Shown here: positions 8,218-16,932 of the stretch, piece by piece
How the letters are laid out: every line of letters starts with the position of its first letter
Numbering within the stretch: position 1 is the stretch's first letter
From: Candidatus Pseudoruminococcus merdavium
Lineage (GTDB): Bacteria > Bacillota > Clostridia > Oscillospirales > Ruminococcaceae
Length of the DNA: 64,000 nucleotides
Assembly (NCBI GenBank): GCA_904419745.1
Contig: CAJFSS010000004.1
Span: forward strand, 62,001-126,000
Direction: 5' to 3'
Position numbers and translations under genes: made by a program
Notes under the pieces: generated by a model
What the model saw: the letters and a program-made list of their open reading frames with translations, nothing else
What the model was told of the DNA's origin: nothing
Databases searched by the model: none

Positions 8218-9183
8218 ATGCAGGAAAAAATTTTGGTCACGATCGATTTTACTGAAGAGCAGAAAGAAATTTTGGAGCAGGCAGCTCCCAATGCCCAGTT
8301 TGAATATGTTCTTCCGAAGCAGGTTACGGAAAAGATGGTTCATGGGGCGGATATCATTGTAGGAAATCCCAAACCGGAGTTTTTAAAGGGCGCGCAGCAT
8401 TTGAAGTTGCTTCAGCTCCAAAGCGCGGGGGCTAATCAGTACAGCAGGGACTGTATACCAGAGGGTTGCGTTTTTGCCTGTGCAACTGGAACCTATGGTC
8501 TTGCCATCAGCGAGTATATGGTGGCCTGCGTCTTGCAGATATTCAATCACCTGAACCAGTACCATGATAACCAAAAGACGGGCACATGGAAACGTGTAGG
8601 ACATGCCAAGTCCATTTTTGGGTCCACAGCCCTGATCGTTGGACTGGGAGATATTGGGGGAGAATTTGCTAAACGTATTAAGGCGCTTGGTGGATATACC
8701 ATTGGTGTGCGTAGGACGGATTTATCAAAACCTGAGTATCTGGATGAAATTCATCTCACGGACGAGCTGGATCGGTTGCTCCCTCGGGCGGATATTGTTG
8801 CACTGAGCTTGCCCTCCACTCCCCAAACTTATCATATAATCGACGCACAACGACTTTCCCTGATGAAAGAGGATGCAGTGCTTGTCAATGTCGGACGTGG
8901 CAATGCAATTGATACGGACGCGTTGTGCGAAACACTTAGCAGTGGAAAATTGCTTGGGGCGGCGTTGGATGTTACGGATCCAGAACCATTGCCGCCAGAG
9001 CATCCACTATGGTCAGCCAGAGGCGCCCACATTACCCCGCATATGTCCGGCGGAGGAACGCTTCCGGAAACGCAAAATCGGTTAGCTAGGCATTGCGCTT
9101 CCAATATCAAGGCGTTTTTGGAGGGAAAGCCTCTGAAAAGTGTCGTTGATTTGGAAACTGGATATCGTAAGCTAGATTCCTGA
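8218..9183 (+). CDS. D-isomer-specific 2-hydroxyacid dehydrogenase
   Basis: A 321-residue cytosolic NAD(P)-dependent dehydrogenase that interconverts 2-oxoacids and D-2-hydroxyacids. The Rossmann signature GLGDIGGEFAKR lies at about 142-153. Catalytic residues are visible: Arg in VNVGRGNAID, Glu in TDPEPLPPEHPLW and His in ITPHMSGGG. The N-terminal catalytic domain keeps the LQLQSAGANQY loop. Length and order are standard for the phosphoglycerate/hydroxypyruvate reductase branch; the true substrate is open. RBS AAAGGAGG precedes ATG by 7 bases. Single gene with its own terminator. Confidence 0.9.
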   Translation: MQEKILVTIDFTEEQKEILEQAAPNAQFEYVLPKQVTEKMVHGADIIVGNPKPEFLKGAQHLKLLQLQSAGANQYSRDCIPEGCVFACATGTYGLAISEYMVACVLQIFNHLNQYHDNQKTGTWKRVGHAKSIFGSTALIVGLGDIGGEFAKRIKALGGYTIGVRRTDLSKPEYLDEIHLTDELDRLLPRADIVALSLPSTPQTYHIIDAQRLSLMKEDAVLVNVGRGNAIDTDALCETLSSGKLLGAALDVTDPEPLPPEHPLWSARGAHITPHMSGGGTLPETQNRLARHCASNIKAFLEGKPLKSVVDLETGYRKLDS

Positions 9184-9197
9184 TATAGCATTTCAGA

Positions 9198-9227
9198 AAG
9201 CCCCGGCAGAAGGCCGGGGCTTTTTTG
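9198..9227 (+). terminator. Terminator after dehydrogenase
   Basis: AAGCCCCGGC/GCCGGGGCTT stem followed by TTTTTT. Confidence 0.92.
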
Positions 9228-9251
9228 TGTCAATACATGACAGAGTAAAAA

Positions 9252-9288
9252 CAATAATTATTTATTGAAATACAATAAATAATTATTG
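9252..9288. promoter_or_regulatory. Perfect 16-bp inverted repeat, likely operator of the DUF2975-HTH pair
   Basis: CAATAATTATTTATTG and its exact reverse complement CAATAAATAATTATTG are separated by 5 bases. The right arm runs into the -35 box (TTGAAA at 9286-9291), an ideal place for repression, plausibly by the HTH protein encoded downstream. Confidence 0.75.
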
Positions 9289-9314
9289 AAATTCGAAAGT
9301 TAAAATGCTATTAT
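9286..9314 (+). promoter_or_regulatory. Sigma-A promoter of the DUF2975-HTH operon
   Basis: TTGAAA, 17-base spacer, TATTAT, 22 bases before the first start codon. Confidence 0.7.
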
Positions 9315-9336
9315 AAAGTAAAAGGAGGTTTTCTCT

Positions 9337-9816
9337 ATGTACCAGAAAAATTTGTCTTATTGGTTGAAAGCAGTCATTATCGGTGTTTTGGTTTGCCTGC
9401 TTGGGCTTTATGGCTTTTTCATCCCAATGTTGGGAAAGCGGTTGACTGTGCTTTATCCCGAATATTTGTCTTATTATTTTCCGTGGCTGGTTTTGATCAG
9501 CCTGACCGCCATTCCCTGCCTGGTCATTTTGGGTTTTGGGTGGAAAATTGCTCGGAATATAGGAATTGGGCAAGCTTTTTCCCACTCCAGTGCTTTAGGA
9601 TGCAGGGCCATTGCCTATCTATGCTTTGGCGACACACTTTTTTTCTTTGCAGGTAATCTCTTGTTCCTTTTGTTGAACAAGAGCCACCCTGCGGTTTTGA
9701 TCGCATCGTTTCTGCTTTTGTTTGTCGGCGTCTCCCTTGCGGTCGTTTTTATTACTATTGGGCGCCTGGTGGACGAAGCAGCACTGATTCAGGAAGAAAA
9801 CCGTATGACAATTTGA
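9337..9816 (+). CDS. DUF2975 membrane protein
   Basis: A 159-residue protein with four predicted helices (about 9-31, 49-71, 93-115, 121-145), matching DUF2975, a family usually encoded directly before a small Cro/C1-type regulator, as here. Function is unknown; in such pairs the membrane protein is thought to sense or antagonise the regulator. AAAGGAGG lies 9 bases before ATG. The regulator follows 10 bases later. Confidence 0.8.
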   Translation: MYQKNLSYWLKAVIIGVLVCLLGLYGFFIPMLGKRLTVLYPEYLSYYFPWLVLISLTAIPCLVILGFGWKIARNIGIGQAFSHSSALGCRAIAYLCFGDTLFFFAGNLLFLLLNKSHPAVLIASFLLLFVGVSLAVVFITIGRLVDEAALIQEENRMTI

Positions 9817-9826
9817 GGAGCAGAAA

Positions 9827-10060
9827 ATGATTGTTGTAAATTTGGATGTGATGTTGGCAAAGCGAAAAATGCGGGTGACAGAACTTTCGGAGCGGATCGG
9901 GATTACTATGGCAAACATCTCTATTTTAAAAAATGGGAAAGCAAAGGCAATTAAATTTGATACCCTGGAAAAAATCTGCCGTGTACTTGATTGCCAACCA
10001 GGAGACTTGCTGGAATGGCGAGATGATGGTAAACAAGGCGGAGATCCGGTTTCAGATTGA
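9827..10060 (+). CDS. Cro/C1-type small HTH transcriptional regulator (YozG-like)
   Basis: A 77-residue single-domain DNA-binding protein. The helix-turn-helix is seen in VTELSERIGITMANISILKN followed by KFDTLEKICRVLDCQPGDLL, the classic HTH_26 pattern. It pairs with the DUF2975 gene, sharing the transcript. The perfect inverted repeat at 9252-9288 is the obvious candidate binding site, suggesting autoregulation. Confidence 0.9.
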   Translation: MIVVNLDVMLAKRKMRVTELSERIGITMANISILKNGKAKAIKFDTLEKICRVLDCQPGDLLEWRDDGKQGGDPVSD

Positions 10061-10144
10061 ATACTTTCCTTTATTAAAAATTCCTTGTGCAGATGGATAT
10101 AAAATGTTACAATATTGTTAACAAACAGGAAAGACGGTGATGAT

Positions 10145-11128
10145 ATGTCCCTTGCAGTGCTCCGTAAAATGTCCGCAGATTTACATCTTGTGTATGATCA
10201 GAAATCCGCAATGATGTATGGGAATTTTGGCGGATACTTTTTTGCCGTACAGGATAAATCGCCAGTACGCCAATACTTGATTTCTACTTGGGTAAAACCA
10301 ACTGTTCCAGGAAGGACAACGCCTGATGTATTCTTGGCCTCCTACAGCAGCCAGAAAAATTTTACCGCTGGTTTTTATTATGGTCAAAATACACTGACCC
10401 TAGGGATAAAGGCGTCCGGTTCCTCCAAAAATATGTGTGCGATGATATACGACGCCCTGTCTGCAATTTCGGGTTTTCTTTCTCAGAATGGATATGTTGG
10501 ATGCTGTGCTGACTGTGGATGTGAAAGCGGGACATCCCTGTGCCTTATCAACGATATTGCACTGAATGTATGTGATTCCTGCTACAACACCAGGACGGCA
10601 AATCTCACTTCCTTGAGGGAGCAGGAAAAAGCAAAGCCTGCAAAAATCCCACTGGGAATCCTTGGCGCCATTTTAGGTGCTGTCATTGGCGCGGTACTCT
10701 GGGTAGTGATCTATCATTTTGGGTATATCGCTGGAATTGCAGGGTTTGTAATGTCCTTCCTTGCACTGAAATTTTATGGGAAGTTCAGCGGAAAGATTGA
10801 TTTGCCGGGGACAATCATCGCCACAGCGATTGCATTTGTAATGGTGTTTGTGGCACAGTATTTTGCCATGGGGTTGGAACTGTATTTGGTACTCAGCGAG
10901 TATTATATTATCACATTTCCCGAGGCACTTCAGGCAGTATTTCCATTTATGCAACAGGAACCGGAGATTGCAACGGCATTTGTTACAGACTTGGTTGTTG
11001 GCTATCTGTTGACTGCTGCGGCTTCTATCCCAAGTATTATTACCTATTACCGTACACAAAGCCGGCAATTTAAGGCAATCCGTCTTGCTCCCACCAGTAT
11101 GCCCCAACAATCCGAAGCAATCAGATAA
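10145..11128 (+). CDS. Unknown membrane protein with soluble N-domain and cysteine cluster
   Basis: I do not recognise this 327-residue protein. Residues 1-115 look like a soluble alpha/beta domain. A zinc-ribbon-like cluster follows: Cys120, 121, 124, 126, 133 and then CDSC at 143-146. From about 168 there are four or five membrane helices, the first Ala/Gly-rich (GILGAILGAVIGAVLW). The C-terminus is a short basic/Gln tail. ATG at 10145 is preferred over an earlier in-frame ATG at 10115 because family-like structure begins there and AGGAAAGACGG lies upstream. It follows the DUF2975-HTH pair by 84 bases. Confidence 0.75.
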   Translation: MSLAVLRKMSADLHLVYDQKSAMMYGNFGGYFFAVQDKSPVRQYLISTWVKPTVPGRTTPDVFLASYSSQKNFTAGFYYGQNTLTLGIKASGSSKNMCAMIYDALSAISGFLSQNGYVGCCADCGCESGTSLCLINDIALNVCDSCYNTRTANLTSLREQEKAKPAKIPLGILGAILGAVIGAVLWVVIYHFGYIAGIAGFVMSFLALKFYGKFSGKIDLPGTIIATAIAFVMVFVAQYFAMGLELYLVLSEYYIITFPEALQAVFPFMQQEPEIATAFVTDLVVGYLLTAAASIPSIITYYRTQSRQFKAIRLAPTSMPQQSEAIR

Positions 11129-11142
11129 GCTATTGGAAAGCA

Positions 11143-11178
11143 AAAACTCCTCCCCGCTGTGTGGCAGGGAGGAGTTTT
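11143..11178. terminator. Bidirectional terminator
   Basis: AAAACTCCTCCC/GGGAGGAGTTTT between converging genes, with T-rich flanks on both strands. Confidence 0.85.
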
Positions 11179-11208
11179 CACTTCTAGTAAGAATTTTAAG
11201 GCTCCATA

Positions 11209-12429
11209 TCATTTTTTATCCGTCAGGAAAAGTTTCCACTGTTTAATGTACTGGATAAGTGCAAATAAAAAGAAAACCAGAAATAGGATACTGATAATTA
11301 GAAAAAATATTCCAGTACAGGAAGTGTTTTGGAACAAACGGTACCAATGGTTATCACCCATGGTGTACTGGGTATTATCCACAATAGAACGTGACAGAAA
11401 AGTATCTTGGTAAAAAGAAAGGTCGAAAATCTTTTCTGGAGGGATGAAATCGACAGGAACCTGTGTGTGATAAGGATTACACAACAACAATAGAAGAATT
11501 CCAACGATACAGAGAACAGGCTTTAAGACCGCGAAAATGATCCGCTTGACATCTTTCCTTAACATTTCCAGGAAATACCCTTCCTCTTTCTGGCCAATAA
11601 AAAAGCGGATATCCTTGCGGACACTGCGATATGCCAGGATAGCAAGCACTACACAGGGGATGAGTAAGACAATCATCAAAAACATGCTGAAATACTGTGT
11701 GCTGACGGGACCATATTCTGTAAAATCATATTTCCGATAATATTGGTATTTCCCACTGGCAATGGATTCAAATTTATAATAAAAAGTAGATGTCTCATCA
11801 TTCGCCTGGTATGCAATGGCGTCCAGTGGTATCATATCTTGATCTGCATAACTGGTATAGGGGATAAAAATCCGCTGCAGTCCATCTGTAGTAATATCAT
11901 TCCAGAACCCCTTGTGGGAATCATAGACGCCAATGACAGCATATTCACAGCCGTCGATGACAATTTTTTGGCCTACGGCACTGTAGGTGAGAAACCGTTC
12001 CAAGGCAAGCTCATCACTGATAATGGCATAGGGAAGGTTCTGCTGGATCATCTCCTTGGTAAAGGTACTTCCAGTAATCATGTCGAATTCATAGACGTCC
12101 ATTACCGATTCGTTACACAGGACAACCTTTGCATCCTCTACAAAATCCACGGGTAAATCCACTTCCCGATAACCTGCAATGTTGTCGTATTGTAACACGT
12201 TTTCATAGACGGAAAGGTCATAGAAAGAGATTCCAGCTCCCTCAGTTCCTCCTTCGCCCATGCTCTGGGCATTTTGTGCGGAAATCAATCTGCGGTGTTC
12301 TATCATATTGGGGAGATTGTTTTTGGCAAAACTCTGCGTGTAAATGAATCCCCATAAAATCCATCCCAATAGAATGGCAAACAAAAGCAAAGTAATGCCC
12401 CATCTTCTTCGGTGCTGTAGAATTGTCAT
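11209..12429 (-). CDS. MacB/FtsX-like ABC transporter permease
   Basis: A 406-residue protein with the MacB layout: one N-terminal helix (about 12-32), a roughly 200-residue extracytoplasmic domain (MacB periplasmic-core-like, including VGQKIVIDGCEYAVIGVYDSH, typical of that fold), then three C-terminal helices. Its start overlaps the stop of the adaptor gene by 4 bases (ATGA), so both are translated together. No ATPase gene is adjacent. The family exports peptides or lipoproteins, or transmits mechanical signals to the envelope. The second-half sequence is divergent, so a degenerate or specialised member is possible. Confidence 0.75.
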   Translation of the reverse strand: MTILQHRRRWGITLLLFAILLGWILWGFIYTQSFAKNNLPNMIEHRRLISAQNAQSMGEGGTEGAGISFYDLSVYENVLQYDNIAGYREVDLPVDFVEDAKVVLCNESVMDVYEFDMITGSTFTKEMIQQNLPYAIISDELALERFLTYSAVGQKIVIDGCEYAVIGVYDSHKGFWNDITTDGLQRIFIPYTSYADQDMIPLDAIAYQANDETSTFYYKFESIASGKYQYYRKYDFTEYGPVSTQYFSMFLMIVLLIPCVVLAILAYRSVRKDIRFFIGQKEEGYFLEMLRKDVKRIIFAVLKPVLCIVGILLLLLCNPYHTQVPVDFIPPEKIFDLSFYQDTFLSRSIVDNTQYTMGDNHWYRLFQNTSCTGIFFLIISILFLVFFLFALIQYIKQWKLFLTDKK

Positions 12430-13613
12430 TTCAGCCTCACCTGCATTCCATCTTCCAGAGTCCTGGTTGTGGAGAGGATCACCTCATCTCCATCTTGGAA
12501 ATCAGCTATAATTGAGTATTCCAAAGGGGTCGCTTGGGAATATTCGGTTACTTCCAGACGTTTGACATAGTATTTGTGTTTTTCTGAATCCATCCGGAGT
12601 ACATAGACATAGTTGCCATTATCCTGATGTAAGACGACTTTGGGTACCACATTCAGGTTGGACGACTCCGGGGTACTTACTGTAACAGTGACACGGGTAG
12701 TGATCTGCAAAATTTTATCCTCTGGAATCCGTGCGCGGAAAACATAGACCCCGGTCTCTTGGTCCACTTTTCGGTCAATAAGGGTAGCAGTAAAGGTATC
12801 TGTTCCAGTTGTTGCAGTAATTGTCGCTGCATCGGTAAAACGGGTTCCTTCTACAATACTGGTACTCCATTCCAGAATCATCGGGCTACCGAGAACACCG
12901 TAAACATAAGCCACTTCGCCCTGGACCATGTTTCCGCTGAGGGTGATATTGTCAGTTACAACCATTCCTCCGGCGGGTGCTAAAAATTGACCTTCCTCAT
13001 TGATATACTGGAATGCCTCTGTAAATTCCTTTTCCAAGGTGTTATATTTTATCTGTGCCACTTCAATTTGCTGCGTGTAAATGGAAGTATCCACTTTCTG
13101 CCGTTCTAGAGATTTTGTGTTTATTTTTAAAGATTCACTTGCTGGATCAGTGGGATCAAGCGCAGCATTTGATTTGTTGGCAGCAGCAATTTGGTCGTCA
13201 ATATCTGCATTCGTGTCCTGGGCTTTTTTTAGACTACTCTGTAGCTGACTGATGGAATTTCGAGCTTCCATCAACTGGACTTCGTAATCAGTGCGGACTT
13301 GATCCACAGTGGTTTTGTCGAGCTGTGCGACAGGCTCCCCTTCCTTGATTCCTACTCCGTATTGGAGGTAACTTTCCAAAACGGGGGCGGTCACGGGAGC
13401 ATAGACAGTTACCGGGTTTTCATAACTTGGGGTTGTCATAGCCGTGCTGCTTGTTGTAACTTTTTGATTGTTGACAGGATATGTAGTGACTTCAGGTAGC
13501 ATTGCGTTTTCGATAGAACCAGAGAAAAAAGTCAGTACTAACACAACGATAATAAATACTGTCCCCAATCGTACCGCAACCAATCGGACTCCCTGCAATT
13601 TTTTTTGATTCAT
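12426..13613 (-). CDS. HlyD/RND-type membrane fusion (adaptor) protein
   Basis: A 395-residue protein with an N-terminal signal-anchor helix (about 14-36), a biotinyl-lipoyl-like half (TVYAPVTAPVLESYLQYGVG...GEPVAQLD), a coiled-coil hairpin from about 105 to 200 (EVQLMEARNSISQLQSSLKK and the return helix), the second lipoyl half (FLAPAGGMVVTDNI) and beta-barrel segments. It normally links a MacB-type permease to the envelope. ATG at 13613 has AGGAGG 8 bases upstream; GTG at 13619 is less well placed. It lies between sugar-type permeases and the MacB-like permease in one operon. Confidence 0.85.
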   Translation of the reverse strand: MNQKKLQGVRLVAVRLGTVFIIVVLVLTFFSGSIENAMLPEVTTYPVNNQKVTTSSTAMTTPSYENPVTVYAPVTAPVLESYLQYGVGIKEGEPVAQLDKTTVDQVRTDYEVQLMEARNSISQLQSSLKKAQDTNADIDDQIAAANKSNAALDPTDPASESLKINTKSLERQKVDTSIYTQQIEVAQIKYNTLEKEFTEAFQYINEEGQFLAPAGGMVVTDNITLSGNMVQGEVAYVYGVLGSPMILEWSTSIVEGTRFTDAATITATTGTDTFTATLIDRKVDQETGVYVFRARIPEDKILQITTRVTVTVSTPESSNLNVVPKVVLHQDNGNYVYVLRMDSEKHKYYVKRLEVTEYSQATPLEYSIIADFQDGDEVILSTTRTLEDGMQVRLK

Positions 13614-13634
13614 ATTCACTCCTCCTATTCCCCG

Positions 13635-14459
13635 CTAAAAGGTCAGACCTTGTACTAAATCATCTTCAAACAGCAAATAAATGACAATTGCTGGAATCAA
13701 GAAAATGACGCTGAATCCAAATGCAATTCCTGCGTCAAATTCACTGACTTTGGAAAGCATTACAGACATTGGCATCTTCGCTTCGTCCTTTAACATGACC
13801 AAAGGCTGCTCAATCATGTTCCAGTTGTCAATAAAAGAGAGAATAACAAGGGTTCCAATACCGGCTTTGGATTGCGGAACAATGATCGATAGAAAAATTC
13901 TGAACGGACTTGCTCCGTCAATTTCAGCGGCTTCACAGCAGGTATCTGGAATATAACGCATATACTGCCTGAGCAGGCAGATGCCAAAAGCGGAAAACAT
14001 CCCGGGCAGGATGACGGATAGATTATTTCCAATGAGCCCTAGCTTATCAAGTACAATATAGTTGGAAACCATGGTTGCCTGGGGAGGAAGGACCAAGAGG
14101 ACAATAAATACAAAAAAGATTTTGTCCCTTCCTGGAAATTCGAATTTGGCAAATCCATATGCACCCAAAGTACAGATTACCACTTGCCCCAAAACAATCG
14201 GCACTGTCAAAATTACAGAGTTCCAAAATTTTTGAAGATATTCGCTGGAACGAAACAGAGAAAAATAGTATTGGTCCAGAGTGATTTTATCCGGGATTAA
14301 GTGAAGGTAGGCAAATCCTTCTTCCGGGTAGGCAAGCTGAATTTCGTTTGTGGACATGAAGGAGTTAACAATTATGTAGACAATGGGAAATAGCATGACA
14401 ATTGTAATGCCGATAAGAAATACAAATTTCAACAGGGAAACGATTGTCTTTTTTTTCAT
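13635..14459 (-). CDS. Carbohydrate-type ABC importer permease (MalG-like)
   Basis: A 274-residue inner-membrane permease with six helices. The EAA loop that docks the ATPase is present (CCEAAEIDGASPFRIFLSI). The N-terminal VYIIVNSFMSTNEI segment is typical of MalG/UgpE partners of MalF-type permeases. RBS GGAGGGG lies before ATG. It is the second permease of the operon, 14 bases after the MalF-type gene. Substrate is unknown: sugars, glycerol phosphate or glycosides are usual for the family. Confidence 0.92.
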   Translation of the reverse strand: MKKKTIVSLLKFVFLIGITIVMLFPIVYIIVNSFMSTNEIQLAYPEEGFAYLHLIPDKITLDQYYFSLFRSSEYLQKFWNSVILTVPIVLGQVVICTLGAYGFAKFEFPGRDKIFFVFIVLLVLPPQATMVSNYIVLDKLGLIGNNLSVILPGMFSAFGICLLRQYMRYIPDTCCEAAEIDGASPFRIFLSIIVPQSKAGIGTLVILSFIDNWNMIEQPLVMLKDEAKMPMSVMLSKVSEFDAGIAFGFSVIFLIPAIVIYLLFEDDLVQGLTF

Positions 14460-14473
14460 TTTGCTTCCCCTCC

Positions 14474-15355
14474 CTAACCAAGTTCAGTAGACTTTTTTTC
14501 CAAGCGGAAGACAAAGAACATAATGACAGAGAAAATCAGGCTTAGAATGACAGCCGCAGTACATAATCTGCTATAATTGAGGTTTTCAAAATTGTTGTTC
14601 ATGAAGTGCTGGACAAAGTAGATATTGTCGTTTGGGTAGCCGCCGGACATTTGGTAAATTTCCCGAAATATTTTTAAGGAATTAATGATGGACATCAGTA
14701 ATACAAAAAAAGTAGTCGGTTTGAGCAGCGGCAGGGTAATTTGGAAAAAGGTTCTAATTTTAGATGCCCCGTCGAGTTGCGCAGCTTCCCGGTATTCGGG
14801 AGGGATGGCGTTGAGCCCAGTCATAAACAGGATGACATTGTAGCCGAGGTTTTTCCAGATAAAGATAATGACTATAATATAGATCGAGTAGGAACTGTTG
14901 AGGAAAGAAATCGGTTCAATACCAAATTTGTTGAGAAAACCGTTGATAATGCCATCATCATTTAAAAATAGCTGCCACACCATGACCACGGATGCACCGG
15001 GGATAATCATTGGGTAAAGCATAGCACTGCGGAAAAATGTCATTTTACTGACCCCGGTGTTGAGCAAGGTTGCGAGAAACAACGAAATAATTATCAACAG
15101 CGGAATGCCCATGATGCTGAATAAGGCCGTGTTTTTCAATGACAACAGGAAAGCACCGTTTTGTGAGAGCAGTTGGATATAATTGTCAAACCCTACAAAG
15201 GTAAGCTGTCCCACGCCCTGTGTAAAACTGTACACAAAACTAATTAGCATGGGTATGACATAGAGTACAAACGCCCCCAACAGACAGGGAAGTACAAACA
15301 GGAGTGCTGTAATGGTTTTCCTTGTCTTGCGCTTTATAATCCGCTTGGCTGCCAT
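14474..15355 (-). CDS. Carbohydrate-type ABC importer permease (MalF-like)
   Basis: A 293-residue permease with six helices. It has the family N-terminus (LLFVLPCLLGAFVLYVIPML), the FVGFDNYIQLL segment and the ATPase-docking EAA loop EYREAAQLDGASKIRTFFQI. It follows the solute-binding lipoprotein gene and pairs with the MalG-like gene. No cognate MsmX/MalK ATPase is in the window; Gram-positives often share one multitask ATPase encoded elsewhere. Confidence 0.92.
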   Translation of the reverse strand: MAAKRIIKRKTRKTITALLFVLPCLLGAFVLYVIPMLISFVYSFTQGVGQLTFVGFDNYIQLLSQNGAFLLSLKNTALFSIMGIPLLIIISLFLATLLNTGVSKMTFFRSAMLYPMIIPGASVVMVWQLFLNDDGIINGFLNKFGIEPISFLNSSYSIYIIVIIFIWKNLGYNVILFMTGLNAIPPEYREAAQLDGASKIRTFFQITLPLLKPTTFFVLLMSIINSLKIFREIYQMSGGYPNDNIYFVQHFMNNNFENLNYSRLCTAAVILSLIFSVIMFFVFRLEKKSTELG

Positions 15356-15419
15356 AAAAATACCTCCTCACACGACATAGTTAACCCCTATAAGCAGATG
15401 CCTCAGGTACTTAATTGAT

Positions 15420-16781
15420 TCAGCGTTCCATTAAAAATAGGGTGGACTTTGTGTCTAAGCGATTATAAAAATCCTGCTCCGAAATCAGCCCTTCCCTATA
15501 ATCCTCTAACATGGGGACAAAGATTTTTTCAATAAAGCGAGTATCCATTAAAAGCCCGCAGGAAGTAGTGTTTGCTACAATTTCCGTATAGTCTTCAAGA
15601 AGGCCGGCCATGCGGCTGTCTTGTAACAGGATTGTCTTTTTTGCATTTTCAAACATTTGCTCCTGCGCGCGAATGTGGACAGGGAGTCCGCCGAGGTTGC
15701 AATTCAAATTGGCAAAATAATCTCCGCGCTGATACTCTTCACTCAATAGGAATTCTGCCACAGAAAAAGCTTCTTGTGGATTTTTGCACTTTTTATTTAT
15801 GGCAAATAGGCAGTTGGCATAGGAGCGATATGTATTGGAGCCGGCGTCCTTAATAGAAAAGAACCGAGCTTCTTGCCCGTTGTTATATCTGGAGGAGCGC
15901 GTTAAAAGTGCTGCTGTCATGGCGTTTCCGTCAAATGATTGGTTAAACAAAATATTTTTTTGGTAGTCCATTTGCTGCTGAAGATATTCCTGAAGCTCTT
16001 TATCCAGAATTTCGTTGGATATTCCCAGGGATGTTTCCTGCTTGTTTTCAGGGTGGTCTGCGGTATACTCCAGATAGGAATGGAGTTCTTTTGGAAAGTC
16101 TGGCGATAAAAAGTTCGCCCGTTTTTCCATTTCATCTAAATATTTGGACGAAACCATCCTGTGGAAAATAAGGGAATCACTGGAAAAAAGAAAAGCAGGT
16201 TTTCCGGGAAAAGCCTTGAAAAGTAATTTTTCGTTTTCCTCCCAGTTATCATACCGGAGATCGATGTCATCTTTTTGAATTCCATATTCTTCAAGCTGCT
16301 GTGTAGTAATGGTGAACATGTTGATTTCATAAGATATGGGTAAAAAAAGCCGCTTTTCTCCTTTTATTCCCGTGTCCATAACCATGGATTGGTAATCTTC
16401 CAGGTTTATGGTACTTTGTTCTATCAGAGGGTTTAGGTCCAGAAAGAAGTCGGTGTTTAACAGGGAATAGAAAATTCCTATATAATCAGTTGAAAAAATG
16501 TAGATATCTGCGGTCTGTTGTGTGAGCAATTCTAAATACTGCTGTTCGTTTGCGTCTTGCGTTTCCTCCAGAATTGGTGTTTCTAAAATTGTAATCTGGT
16601 TGGATGTAGGAGAAAAATAGTTGTAATCCGCAATAACAGAAGAACTGTCTCCCCCAAAGCAGCGGATTGTAATGCCGTTCTCAGCACTGGTATTGGAAGA
16701 AGTCTGGACTTGTTCACCGCAGCCCACTAATGATACAAGCAGGACAAACATAAGGAGGAATGCTGCAAGAGGTTTCTTCAT
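15420..16781 (-). CDS. Extracellular solute-binding lipoprotein, family 1 type
   Basis: A 453-residue secreted lipoprotein: signal peptide MKKPLAAFLLMFVLLVSLVGC with lipobox LVGC, then a periplasmic-binding-like fold. It is more diverged than typical maltose-type proteins and rich in acidic and aromatic residues. It presumably captures the ligand for the two permeases downstream. ATG at 16781 has GGAG 6 bases upstream; the in-frame ATG at 16799 lacks a proper site. It is the first gene of the five-gene minus-strand operon. Confidence 0.85.
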   Translation of the reverse strand: MKKPLAAFLLMFVLLVSLVGCGEQVQTSSNTSAENGITIRCFGGDSSSVIADYNYFSPTSNQITILETPILEETQDANEQQYLELLTQQTADIYIFSTDYIGIFYSLLNTDFFLDLNPLIEQSTINLEDYQSMVMDTGIKGEKRLFLPISYEINMFTITTQQLEEYGIQKDDIDLRYDNWEENEKLLFKAFPGKPAFLFSSDSLIFHRMVSSKYLDEMEKRANFLSPDFPKELHSYLEYTADHPENKQETSLGISNEILDKELQEYLQQQMDYQKNILFNQSFDGNAMTAALLTRSSRYNNGQEARFFSIKDAGSNTYRSYANCLFAINKKCKNPQEAFSVAEFLLSEEYQRGDYFANLNCNLGGLPVHIRAQEQMFENAKKTILLQDSRMAGLLEDYTEIVANTTSCGLLMDTRFIEKIFVPMLEDYREGLISEQDFYNRLDTKSTLFLMER

Positions 16782-16854
16782 TGTAAACTCCATTTCCAAG
16801 ATGTTTAGGTATTTATTATGTAAAACAAATACATATACAAATTATTTTAATCAA

Positions 16855-16883
16855 ATTTTACATCAAAGACCATAAAAAATCAA
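16855..16883 (-). promoter_or_regulatory. Sigma-A promoter of the hybrid transporter operon
   Basis: On the minus strand TTGATT, 17-base spacer, TAAAAT, about 70 bases before the lipoprotein start. Confidence 0.6.
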
Positions 16884-16932
16884 CCAAATTTAAAACTTTT
16901 TTCCAATTCTTTCTAAAAGTCTACTAAATTTG

